Source: Verrucomicrobiota bacterium (GTDB lineage Bacteria > Verrucomicrobiota > Verrucomicrobiia > Verrucomicrobiales > Verrucomicrobiaceae). From it: a stretch of DNA of 9,853 bases. Every line of letters begins with the position of its first letter. The stretch's first letter is position 1. The stretch is taken from NCBI GenBank assembly GCA_021413535.1, contig JAIOQF010000359.1:1-9853 (forward strand), written 5' to 3'. The position numbers were made by a program, and so were the translations under genes. A model generated the notes under the pieces. That model saw nothing but the letters and a program-made list of their open reading frames with translations. It did not search any database and was not told where the DNA came from. Shown piece by piece: positions 1-6,661 of this stretch.

Positions 1-132
1 GCTGACGGTGCGCTGCGCAAAGTCAGTCGCACGGAGAACGCGGAACTTTTCCGGCTGGTGGTGGGCGGTTATGGTTTGTTTGGTGTGATTACGGAGTTGG
101 AGCTACGACTGGTGCCCAGGCTCAAGGTGTAG
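1..132 (+). pseudogene. FAD-linked oxidoreductase, upstream fragment ending at an in-frame TAG
   Basis: This is an open frame from the window edge to a TAG at 130-132. Its 43 codons include the motif VVGGYGLFGVITE, which matches the end of the FAD-binding domain of GlcD/BBE-type oxidoreductases (FAD_binding_4, COG0277). In that family this Gly-rich segment belongs to the flavin-binding half of the protein. The same reading frame continues without a shift after the TAG, and the 136-948 product carries on with the family's C-terminal half. I therefore read this as the 5' part of one gene split by a single nonsense codon, probably from a sense codon such as GAG, CAG or AAG. The gene's true start lies outside the window. 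A sequencing or assembly error cannot be excluded. Confidence 0.75.
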
Positions 133-135
133 CGG

Positions 136-948
136 GTGGTGGAGATCACTACACTGGATGGAATCGCGGCACGCATTGGCCAGCGGGTGCAGGACGGTTT
201 CGTGCTCGGAGACTTTCAATTTTGCCCCGACGAGAACTCGGACAAGTTTCTTCTCGAAGGCGTGTTCTCTTGCTACCGTCCTGCTGCAATCGATGCAGTG
301 ATGCCGGCATCACAGCTCGCCTTGAAGCCGGAGAACTGGCGTAATTTGATCCTGAAGGCGCATACTGACAAGAGCCAGGGTTGGGCTGACTATACGAGCT
401 ATTACCGGCGCACAAACGGGCAGCACTACTGGAGCGACCGGGCACAGTTCAGTCATTATGATCCTGATTACGAAGAGCGAATGGAGGCGGAGGCGCCCGG
501 CCTCGCCAAAGGTTCACTGATGATCTCCGAGGTGTATGTGCCTCGCAGTCGTCTGGAGGATTTTATGGCCGTTTGCGCTGCGGATTTTCACGAGCACCAC
601 ACCAACGTCATCTACGGCACCATCCGTTTTATCCGGCGGGATGACGAGTCTTTTCTTGCGTGGGCAAGGGAGGATTATGCCTGTATCGTGTTCAACTTGC
701 GCGTGGCACAGGGTGAGGAAGGCGTCGAAAAAGCGAAGTCCGAGTTCCGCAGGCTCATTGACCGCGCACTGGAACGCGGCGGCTCTTTTTTTCTCACTTA
801 CCATCGATGGGCCACACGGGAGCAGATGCTCAAGGCGTATCCGCAGTTCCCGGAGTTCCTTCAATTTAAAAAACAGCATGATCCCGCCGAGGTGTTTCAA
901 AGTGAATGGTATCGGCACTGGCGCAGAGAGTTTGCCGCGAAGCAGTGA
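136..948 (+). CDS. FAD-linked oxidoreductase, C-terminal part (downstream of nonsense codon)
   Basis: The 270-residue frame continues directly from the upstream fragment, with only TAG and CGG between them. It resembles the substrate-binding and C-terminal half of FAD/FMN-containing dehydrogenases (COG0277). Recognisable stretches are DFQFCPDENSDKFLLEGVFS near residue 26, the segment SEVYVPRSRLEDF near residue 130, and a C-terminus with YPQFPEFLQFKKQHDP followed by FQSEWYRHW. Family members oxidise hydroxy-acid, sugar-lactone or similar substrates through a bound FAD; the substrate here cannot be told. Translation could restart at GTG 136, because AAGGTG at 124-129 is a weak ribosome-binding site. 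Such a product would lack the FAD-binding domain and is unlikely to work alone. The gene is either a recent pseudogene or contains a base error. A gap of 197 bases separates it from the next gene, and no clear terminator is visible. Confidence 0.75.
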   Translation: MVEITTLDGIAARIGQRVQDGFVLGDFQFCPDENSDKFLLEGVFSCYRPAAIDAVMPASQLALKPENWRNLILKAHTDKSQGWADYTSYYRRTNGQHYWSDRAQFSHYDPDYEERMEAEAPGLAKGSLMISEVYVPRSRLEDFMAVCAADFHEHHTNVIYGTIRFIRRDDESFLAWAREDYACIVFNLRVAQGEEGVEKAKSEFRRLIDRALERGGSFFLTYHRWATREQMLKAYPQFPEFLQFKKQHDPAEVFQSEWYRHWRREFAAKQ

Positions 949-1133
949 TCCGGGGTTGGATGTCGACACCGCGCGGGCTGCGATGATATCCCGTCGTAGG
1001 GAATTCAGCGATCCGGCTGAACGAAGGAGATCTGTCTTAATTTATAGCTTTAATGCTTCCTTTCCCGTGCGCGCATTTGTGCTTGCGCCATGTGGTGCTG
1101 GAGTTGTATTATCAGCGGTCGAGACAATTCAAC

Positions 1134-1140
1134 AAAGGAG
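1134..1140 (+). promoter_or_regulatory. Strong Shine-Dalgarno site for the DUF1326 gene
   Basis: AAAGGAG lies five bases before the ATG at 1146. It fixes that start over the longer in-frame ORF opening at 1053, whose extra 31 residues do not look like the family. This is the only strong ribosome-binding site in front of any gene in the window. Confidence 0.85.
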
Positions 1141-1145
1141 ACCTT

Positions 1146-1763
1146 ATGAGCGTAGTGAAAGCCAAATGGTCACTGGAGGCCGATTTTCTCCAGGCCTGCA
1201 ATTGCGACTACGGCTGCCCGTGTGAGTTCTCAGCTCCACCGACGCGCGGCTTTTGTGAAGGAACGGGGGCTTGGAGCATTGTGAAGGGGAGCTTCGACGA
1301 CCTGAAGCTGGACGGAATCGGCGTGGGTTTCGCCGCGCACTGGCCGAAAGCCATCCATGAAGGCGGTGGGACGTTGCAACTCTTCATCGATGATCGCGCC
1401 ACTGAGCAGCAGCGCGAAGCCATCCTGACGATCTGTTCGGGGCAGGCGGGCGGGCTTCCGTTTGAGATTCTCGCCCAGACCTTTTCCAAGGTGCTCGATC
1501 CGGTCTTCGCTCCGATTAATTTCAAAATGAATGGGCGCGACAGTTCGGTGCACATTGGCAAGCATCTCAACGTGGAGCTGGAGCCAATCAAAAATCCCGT
1601 TACGGGTGAACCAGAGTCCGTTGGAGTCGTGCACGGGACTGGCTTCATCTTCAAGAGTGCCGAGGCGGTCTCCGGCAAGGTGTGCCAGGTGGAGGTGCCG
1701 GGTCTGAAGTTCGACTGGCCGCATAAGGCCGGTTTCTTTACTCGGGTGAACTATTCAAACTGA
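1146..1763 (+). CDS. DUF1326 domain-containing protein
   Basis: The product has 205 residues, close to the usual length of the DUF1326 family (COG5588). The N-terminal signature is ACNCDYGCPCEF, with cysteines 18, 20, 24 and 26, followed by Cys37. Further family-like segments are FAAHWPKAIHEGGG, the dimer-like stretch IDDRATEQQREAI, and SGQAGG. No signal peptide or membrane helix is visible, so the protein is probably cytoplasmic. The biochemical role of the family is unknown. The CxCxxxCxC cluster suggests thiol-based metal binding, which is an inference. DUF1326 genes often sit next to DUF2182 membrane-protein genes, as here, where the gap is about 107 bases. The start is set by the AAAGGAG site. 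Confidence 0.9.
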   Translation: MSVVKAKWSLEADFLQACNCDYGCPCEFSAPPTRGFCEGTGAWSIVKGSFDDLKLDGIGVGFAAHWPKAIHEGGGTLQLFIDDRATEQQREAILTICSGQAGGLPFEILAQTFSKVLDPVFAPINFKMNGRDSSVHIGKHLNVELEPIKNPVTGEPESVGVVHGTGFIFKSAEAVSGKVCQVEVPGLKFDWPHKAGFFTRVNYSN

Positions 1764-1786
1764 GGTCACATTCGATCGGCGTAGTA

Positions 1787-1863
1787 GACGACGTGAGGAG
1801 ACTCTAGATTTCCGTCCGTGGACATCATCATGAACATCGATGCCAGTGCCTCCTCACGTTGTC
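1787..1863. repeat. 14-bp inverted repeat before and at the DUF2182 start
   Basis: GACGACGTGAGGAG (1787-1800) is the reverse complement of CTCCTCACGTTGTC (1850-1863) at 13 of 14 positions. The mismatch (G1790 with T1860) becomes a G-U pair in RNA. The 49-base interior (1801-1849) holds no evident gene. The right arm covers a possible TTG start at 1859 and ends seven bases before ATG 1871. The left arm carries the Shine-Dalgarno-like GAGGAG, and the right arm carries its complement, CCTCCT. It could be a regulatory RNA stem in the leader of the downstream gene, or a copy of a short interspersed intergenic repeat. Sequence alone does not decide between these. Confidence 0.7.
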
Positions 1864-1870
1864 AGCCATC

Positions 1871-2671
1871 ATGATTGGATCCGCGTCCCTCGAATCAGCG
1901 CTGCGGCATGACCGCATAATCGTGGGCGCGGCCTTGGGTGCCGTGGCGTCGGTTGCGTGGATCTACATGGTGCAGGAGGCGCGCGCGATGGACACGACTG
2001 GTGTCTGCCGCTGTGCCGGCATGGCGATGTCCGGCCCTGATGTTAGGCCCTGGGCCGCAGGGGCTATCGTCCCGCTCTTCCTCATGTGGACGGAAATGAT
2101 GGTGGCCATGATGATCCCGTCCGCCGCGCCGATGATTCTGACCTTTGCCATGATCAACCGCAAACGCCGGGAGCAGGAACGGCCCTACGTGCCGACTGGA
2201 ATATTTTTACTGGGCTATCTCATTGTGTGGAGCGCGTTCAGCTTTCTGGCCGCCATCGCGCAATGGGCCCTGCACGGTGCGGCCCTGCTCTCGCCGATGA
2301 TGAAGAGCGCAAGCCCGTTATTCGCAGGGACGTTGCTCATCGTCGCGGGCGTCTTTCAATGGACTCCGTGGAAGCATTCATGTCTGCGGCACTGCCGATC
2401 GCCGTTGCAGTTCATCATGGCCGACTGGCGCGAGGGACCGGATGGTGCGCTGGCGATGGGCATCAAACATGGGGCCTTCTGCGCTGGCTGCTGCTGGATG
2501 CTGATGGCGCTGCTCTTCGTCACCGGGGTGATGAATATGTATTGGGTGGCCGCGATAACTGTGCTGGTGCTGTTGGAGAAAATTGTTCCGCAGAATTGGC
2601 GGCTGCAACATGTTGTGGGCGTGCTGCTTGTCACCTGGGGCATCTGGGTGCTCGCACAAAATATGGTCTGA
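1871..2671 (+). CDS. DUF2182 polytopic membrane protein (predicted metal-binding)
   Basis: The product has 266 residues from ATG 1871. About six hydrophobic helices are visible, near residues 16-34, 64-94, 109-136, 149-165, 205-236 and 246-263. The DUF2182 (COG5486) signatures are present: WTEMMVAMMIPSAAP at 73-87, KHSCLRHCR at 168-176, and GAFCAGCCWMLM at 201-212. The first loop is rich in Met and Cys (MDTTGVCRCAGMAMSG). COG5486 is described as a predicted metal-binding integral membrane protein. Its role is not established; the Met/Cys richness would suit copper or another soft metal, which is my inference. An in-frame TTG at 1859 would add four residues, but it lies inside the inverted-repeat arm and neither start has a Shine-Dalgarno site, so I prefer the ATG. 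The gene probably works with the preceding DUF1326 gene. Confidence 0.9.
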   Translation: MIGSASLESALRHDRIIVGAALGAVASVAWIYMVQEARAMDTTGVCRCAGMAMSGPDVRPWAAGAIVPLFLMWTEMMVAMMIPSAAPMILTFAMINRKRREQERPYVPTGIFLLGYLIVWSAFSFLAAIAQWALHGAALLSPMMKSASPLFAGTLLIVAGVFQWTPWKHSCLRHCRSPLQFIMADWREGPDGALAMGIKHGAFCAGCCWMLMALLFVTGVMNMYWVAAITVLVLLEKIVPQNWRLQHVVGVLLVTWGIWVLAQNMV

Positions 2672-2739
2672 TTCTTTGTTCTCACGACGAATAACTTGCT
2701 TGTGGCGACAATGTGGGCAAAGTGGGCGTCCTCAGTGAT

Positions 2740-2816
2740 CGGGGTGTAGTTCAGCCTGGTAGAACGCCTGCTTTGGGAGCAGGAGGCCGTGAGTTCGAAT
2801 CTCGCCGCCCCGACCA
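2740..2816 (+). tRNA. tRNA-Pro (anticodon UGG)
   Basis: This is a complete 77-base cloverleaf. The acceptor stem CGGGGTG pairs with CGCCCCG with one G-U pair. The D arm has GTTC and GAAC around AGCCTGGTA. The anticodon stem CCTGC/GCAGG encloses the loop TTTGGGA, giving anticodon TGG at 2774-2776. The T arm GTGAG/CTCGC encloses TTCGAAT. The discriminator A and a genome-encoded CCA follow (2813-2816). The C at position 1 is typical of proline tRNAs. Confidence 0.97.
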
Positions 2817-2910
2817 TTTATTAGAGGATTAAAATTTTAGAGCCATAGTCCAACAGTTGTGACTTCGATTTCTTTTGCTGCCATTTTAAGGCACTAATTT
2901 TTTCCGCTGC

Positions 2911-3402
2911 ATGTCCGCCTTGCACGTCGCCGTTCTGAATACCTTCAAGTCCCAGGGGTGGGTGTATCAAGAAGTGGCCGGGAGGGAAGTCGTTGAGTCT
3001 GGCTTCGATGCATTTCACGGTCGTGTGTTGGCGCACGTCCAGTCGTTTGCGGAAGCGAATTTCGTCACCGTTGTGGCTAACGCCTCCGTGGTGGTGCCCG
3101 CCAACTGTCGGACTCGTGTGGCGGAATTGCTGATGCGGGCAAATAAAGATCTTTTGCTCGGCGCATTCGAGATGGAATGGGACACGGGGCAAGTCATGTT
3201 CCGCCAGGGTAACGTCTTTTCACAACAGCACTATGATCAGTCGCTCATGGCTGGTCTGATCCACAACGCAGTGGGGGAGATGGATCGTCTGACACCGTTT
3301 CTGGGCGAGGTGTGTCGAACGCGGATGGAAATGCTGCCGCTACTCGATTTGCCAGCGCTGCTGAAGCGCGAGGATCTGCTTCCGCCCGCTCCAGAAGGAT
3401 GA
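2911..3402 (+). CDS. YbjN domain-containing protein (type III secretion chaperone-like fold)
   Basis: The product has 163 residues with no signal peptide or membrane helix, so it should be cytosolic. The middle part (about residues 67-98) fits the YbjN family pattern: RTRVAELLMRAN, a short gap, then GAFEMEWDTGQVMFR. This corresponds to the helix-plus-strands core in which a VP..R..(E)LL.R.N motif precedes a G-F-E strand. YbjN proteins share the fold of type III secretion chaperones. In enterobacteria YbjN has been linked to stress and motility regulation, but the biochemical activity is not known. The C-terminal 20 residues are Leu/Pro-rich. The ATG has no recognisable Shine-Dalgarno site. 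The next gene follows after 73 bases in the same direction and may be co-transcribed. Confidence 0.75.
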   Translation: MSALHVAVLNTFKSQGWVYQEVAGREVVESGFDAFHGRVLAHVQSFAEANFVTVVANASVVVPANCRTRVAELLMRANKDLLLGAFEMEWDTGQVMFRQGNVFSQQHYDQSLMAGLIHNAVGEMDRLTPFLGEVCRTRMEMLPLLDLPALLKREDLLPPAPEG

Positions 3403-3475
3403 TGGAGTCAGATGAGGGATACGGACTTTCGTTGATAAATTCACTTTTTGCCTTCATTCTTCCGGCACTCATCTT

Positions 3476-4327
3476 ATGGCTGATGCCCGCTATTTTATTC
3501 CTGATCACGCGTTGCTGAAGGACGTGTATTCCAAGGATGATCTTCGGGACTTGCTCCAGGCAGGCAGGCTGAGTCGGAGCGATATCATGGTGGATGATCA
3601 AACCGGTCTGGCGCATCTGCTGGGCGATCTGCTGACGAGCGCTTACCGTGAGAGACAACCCGGAGCCTTGCGCCCCGACACGAGTCTGACTGATGTAATT
3701 CCGCAGGCGCATGAGTTTCGTGCCGACACGCCATTGCCCAGGCCAGAAAATGAAAGAGTGCCTGATGAAGATGAGGATGATGATTACAATTTGGAAGCGG
3801 CGTCAGATGATGATGAAGTTGATCAGTTGGAGACTACCGGAGACTTGTTTGCCCCTCGAGAGCAAAAAATCGAAGTAAGCCAGCCCGTTGAACAACAGAG
3901 TGAGAAATTGCTTTATCATGGTCATCCGAGCTGGCTGGCCTATCCCAAGTCCGTATTGGCCCTCTTTGCCTTTGGAACTGCCGCCTGGTTATTTTATCAT
4001 CTTCACGCGGAACTGGCCTGGGTGATCATATCGGGAGCACTCGCTGTGTTGCCGCTGCTTTTCGTCGCGCTCGACCGCTCGACTACGAGTTATTTCATCA
4101 CCACCCACCGGGTGGAAATGGAATTTGGTATGATTGGTCGAAGCACCAAAGAAGTGCGGATTTCGGATATTCGCGCGATTGACGTCGAACAAGACGCGTT
4201 CAAGGCCATCGTCGGAATTGGGAATGTAAAGTTCGATTCCTCAGCCGGTCCGAATGCAGAGATCGAGTTTATCAACGTGCGCCGTCCGCACAATTTAAGG
4301 CAGGCAGTTCGGGAGCTTCAGGGATGA
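3476..4327 (+). CDS. Membrane protein with GYF-like N-terminus and C-terminal bPH2 (DUF304) domain
   Basis: The product has 283 residues in four parts. Residues 1-55 (YFIP near the start, then DDLRDLLQAGRLSRSDIMVD) follow the spacing of the GYF_2/DUF4339 module common at the N-termini of planctomycete and verrucomicrobial proteins, but the usual aromatic positions are weak. Residues 60-145 form a low-complexity linker with two acidic blocks (DEDEDDD and DDDE). Residues 157-198 form two membrane helices. Residues 203-281 match a bacterial PH domain (bPH_2, PF03703), with TSYFITTHRVEME, the segment VRISDIRAIDVEQ, and INVRRPHNLRQAVRE. The PH domain should sit beside the membrane on the cytoplasmic side. 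The function is unknown. The start has no Shine-Dalgarno site. Confidence 0.8.
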   Translation: MADARYFIPDHALLKDVYSKDDLRDLLQAGRLSRSDIMVDDQTGLAHLLGDLLTSAYRERQPGALRPDTSLTDVIPQAHEFRADTPLPRPENERVPDEDEDDDYNLEAASDDDEVDQLETTGDLFAPREQKIEVSQPVEQQSEKLLYHGHPSWLAYPKSVLALFAFGTAAWLFYHLHAELAWVIISGALAVLPLLFVALDRSTTSYFITTHRVEMEFGMIGRSTKEVRISDIRAIDVEQDAFKAIVGIGNVKFDSSAGPNAEIEFINVRRPHNLRQAVRELQG

Positions 4328-4341
4328 GCGATGACGCTCAT
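4324..4341 (+). terminator. Hairpin overlapping the stop codon of the bPH2 gene
   Basis: ATGAGCG (4324-4330) and CGCTCAT (4335-4341) form a perfect 7-bp stem with a 4-base loop, and the stem contains the TGA stop. No U-run follows (TAGTTCATATC), so it is a poor intrinsic terminator. It may instead protect the mRNA 3' end. Confidence 0.3.
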
Positions 4342-4380
4342 TAGTTCATATCATTCCATAAATTCTGCCCATACTCCGCC

Positions 4381-6522
4381 GTGAGCCGCAAGAAATCCCG
4401 CTGGAACAAAATTGATCGTCCGGTCAAACAACCTGGAAAAGTCGCATCTTTCTGGCGGAAAAAACTGCCCCTGATCATGATTGGGTTGGCGGGTCTGATC
4501 GTGTATGCCAACAGCTTTCAGGGAGCTTTTGTCTTTGATGATTATAATGCCATCAGGGACAACCCGACGATCCGACAACTGTTTCCATTGGACCAGGTTT
4601 TGTTTCCTGAGAAGGAAATTCTCAAAAGAGGCGCCACGGTGGAAGGCCGACCTTTGCTGAACCTGAGCTTTGCACTGAATTATGCGATGGGCGATCTGGA
4701 GGTGTGGAGTTTTCATGCGGTGAATCTTCTCATCCATGTGCTCGCGGGCATGACGCTTTACGGGATCATCCGCCGGACGATGCAACGGTTTGAAACATCC
4801 GGGCAACTGAGTTCCAGTTCCACGCCGTGGCTGGCGCTGGTCGTCGCGATCTTCTGGGTAGTGCATCCGTTGCAGACCGAATCGGTGACTTACATCGTGC
4901 AGCGCGCGGAGTCGCTGGTGGGCTTGCTCTATCTGCTGACCTTGTATTGTTTCATTCGCGGGATTGATGGAACACGATGGTGGCGCTGGGGTGCGGTGGC
5001 GTTGTGCGCGCTGGGGATGACGGCCAAGGAAGTCATGGCCACGGCACCGGTCATGATTTTACTTTACGACTGGGTTTTCGTGTCGGGTTCTGTCCGGCAA
5101 ATGTGGAAGGAACGGCGCGGATTTTATCTGACGCTGTTTTCCACATGGGCAGTGCTGGCGGCGTTGCTGCTGAGAACTGGCGGCACGAATCTGGATATCT
5201 TGAGATTGATGTATCTGCCCGAGAAGGAGCGCGCGCCCTTGGTGAATATCCTTGGCGGAACGACCTGGTGGGATTATGCGCTGACGCAGTTTGGCACCGT
5301 GGTGCATTACCTGCGTTTGTGTATTTGGCCGGATCCGCTGATCGTGGATTACGGCATCGAGACGGCGCAAGGATTCTGGGAAATCGTGCCCGCGGCACTG
5401 GTGGTGCTGATGTTGTTGAGCGCCACGGTGCTGGGCTTGTGGCGAAGGCATTGGGCGGGATATGCCGGAGCGTGGTTTTTCCTGATCCTGGCGCCAACCA
5501 CCAGCGTGGTGCCGACAAATCAGACGTTGGTGGAACATCGGATGTATCTGCCGCTGGCTTCGGTGCTGGCGCTGCTGGTCGTGGGCGGACATGTCGCGTG
5601 GCGTGGATTGCAGATGCGGCGGACGAAGAAAGATGCCAGCGCTGAGACAGCGGGTTGGCTGGTGTCTGTGTTCATGGTGATCCTGATCTTCCAGGCGCTA
5701 GCCTTGCAGACGATGCGGCGCAATCGTGATTACCTGGCGCAATACACGCTCCTGCGGGACACGGTGACGAAACGACCCAATAATCCCAGGGCGCAGTTTA
5801 ATTTTGGCTTGGGCTTTATGCAGAACAAGCAGGTAGATGAGGCGATCATACATTTCAGGAGGGCATCCGAATTGAAATCTGATTATGCGGATGCCCACTA
5901 CCATCTCGGCGTCGCCCTATCTCAAAAAGACCAGATGGACGAAGCCATCGTCTGTTTGCGGAAGGCGCTGGACGTGAACCCGAGGTTCATGGAGGCCCAT
6001 CATGAACTGAGCCGGGCGCTGCTGCTAAAAGGAAGCCTTGATGAGTCCATCGTTCATAGCCAGATGGCTCTAAGAATCAAACCTGACCACACGGACGCCC
6101 GCGTCAATCTGGGCGTGGCTCTGGTGAAGAAGGGTCTGGTGAAAGAGGGAATCTTTCAATATGAGTTTGTCATCAAGAACAATCCCAAAGAAGTGGCCGC
6201 GCTCAATAATCTGGCATGGATTCTGGCGGTCAGTCCGGACGCAACGCTGCGCAACGGCGCTCGCTCGCTTGATCTTGCGCAGCAGGCCGGCCAGATTTCC
6301 AGTGGAATTGATCCGCGCATCGAACGCACACTGGCTGCCGCACAGGCTGAGTGCGGGGAGTTTACCGAGGCGACAAAAATTGCTGACCGGGCTTTGTCTC
6401 TGGCACTTACGCAAAGCAATACTGAACTGGCTGAAAAGATCCGAAAGGATCGTGATGCCTATCAATCGGGAAAACCCATTCGAGAAAATCTAGCTGCGAC
6501 CCCAAGTGCGCCGTGCTTGTGA
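4381..6522 (+). CDS. TMTC-like membrane glycosyltransferase (GT-C type) with C-terminal TPRs, copy 1
   Basis: The product has 713 residues. Residues 1-445 are a multi-helix membrane domain and about 468-680 are TPRs. The membrane part carries motifs like those of TMTC protein O-mannosyltransferases. These are an Asp pair after the first helix (GAFVFDD, D53-D54), RPLLNLSFALNY at 90-101, FHAVNLLIH at 111-119, HPLQTES at 162-168, AKE at 215-217, and EHRMYLPL at 385-392. In the GT-C fold the first-loop acidic residue is usually catalytic and the donor is a lipid-linked sugar. The TPRs would face outside and bind acceptor proteins. Glycosyltransfer here is inferred from similarity. Four regular 34-residue TPRs are followed by two looser repeats and a tail with YQSGKPIREN. 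The first in-frame start is GTG 4381, with a TAG upstream at 4342 and no Shine-Dalgarno site. Confidence 0.85.
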   Translation: MSRKKSRWNKIDRPVKQPGKVASFWRKKLPLIMIGLAGLIVYANSFQGAFVFDDYNAIRDNPTIRQLFPLDQVLFPEKEILKRGATVEGRPLLNLSFALNYAMGDLEVWSFHAVNLLIHVLAGMTLYGIIRRTMQRFETSGQLSSSSTPWLALVVAIFWVVHPLQTESVTYIVQRAESLVGLLYLLTLYCFIRGIDGTRWWRWGAVALCALGMTAKEVMATAPVMILLYDWVFVSGSVRQMWKERRGFYLTLFSTWAVLAALLLRTGGTNLDILRLMYLPEKERAPLVNILGGTTWWDYALTQFGTVVHYLRLCIWPDPLIVDYGIETAQGFWEIVPAALVVLMLLSATVLGLWRRHWAGYAGAWFFLILAPTTSVVPTNQTLVEHRMYLPLASVLALLVVGGHVAWRGLQMRRTKKDASAETAGWLVSVFMVILIFQALALQTMRRNRDYLAQYTLLRDTVTKRPNNPRAQFNFGLGFMQNKQVDEAIIHFRRASELKSDYADAHYHLGVALSQKDQMDEAIVCLRKALDVNPRFMEAHHELSRALLLKGSLDESIVHSQMALRIKPDHTDARVNLGVALVKKGLVKEGIFQYEFVIKNNPKEVAALNNLAWILAVSPDATLRNGARSLDLAQQAGQISSGIDPRIERTLAAAQAECGEFTEATKIADRALSLALTQSNTELAEKIRKDRDAYQSGKPIRENLAATPSAPCL
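5782..6189 (+). repeat. Four regular 34-residue TPR units in copy 1
   Basis: Four in-frame units of exactly 102 bases encode residues 468-603. The equivalent codons in the A-B turn fall at 5827, 5929, 6031 and 6133. The units have diverged clearly in sequence (for example QVDEAI, QMDEAI, SLDESI, LVKEGI), so the array is old rather than freshly amplified. Confidence 0.85.
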
Positions 6523-6661
6523 TGAGCCTCGCTGGATGTGAGAACGCAGTTCGCGAGTTTCTTTACGAATTCTTCCATTTCACGTTTCAGCCGCGAAGAT
6601 TTGAAAGAATGCTCTCGCGAATAGACTCGCGCGCTGCTTTATCCGCTTAGTCTTTCGACAC

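Noticed and set aside
1053..1145. Longer N-terminus for the DUF1326 protein
   Set aside because: The 31 extra residues do not resemble the family, and the strong AAAGGAG site points to ATG 1146.
536..1225. 229-residue open frame overlapping the oxidoreductase
   Set aside because: It is an out-of-frame shadow of a gene with clear family similarity, and its product has no recognisable motifs.
2740..2816. tRNA-Pro as an integration (att) site
   Set aside because: No second copy of the tRNA 3' end and no integrase gene is seen in the window.
2879..2903. Terminator for the tRNA: TGCC/GGCA stem followed by six Ts
   Set aside because: The stem is only four base pairs with a seven-base AT loop, too weak to call.
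3432..3460. Promoter TTGATA with a 17-base spacer and CATTCT before the bPH2 gene
   Set aside because: The -10 matches only three of six positions and lies about 15 bases from the start codon.
3312..3518. Small 68-residue open frame bridging the YbjN and bPH2 genes
   Set aside because: It overlaps both genes out of frame and has no ribosome-binding site. Its hydrophobic end could be a membrane helix, but nothing supports it as a gene.
6550..6621. Inverted repeat TTCGCGAG / CTCGCGAA between the TMTC-like genes
   Set aside because: The eight-base arms contain the self-palindrome TCGCGA, and the loop is 56 bases, so a chance match is likely.
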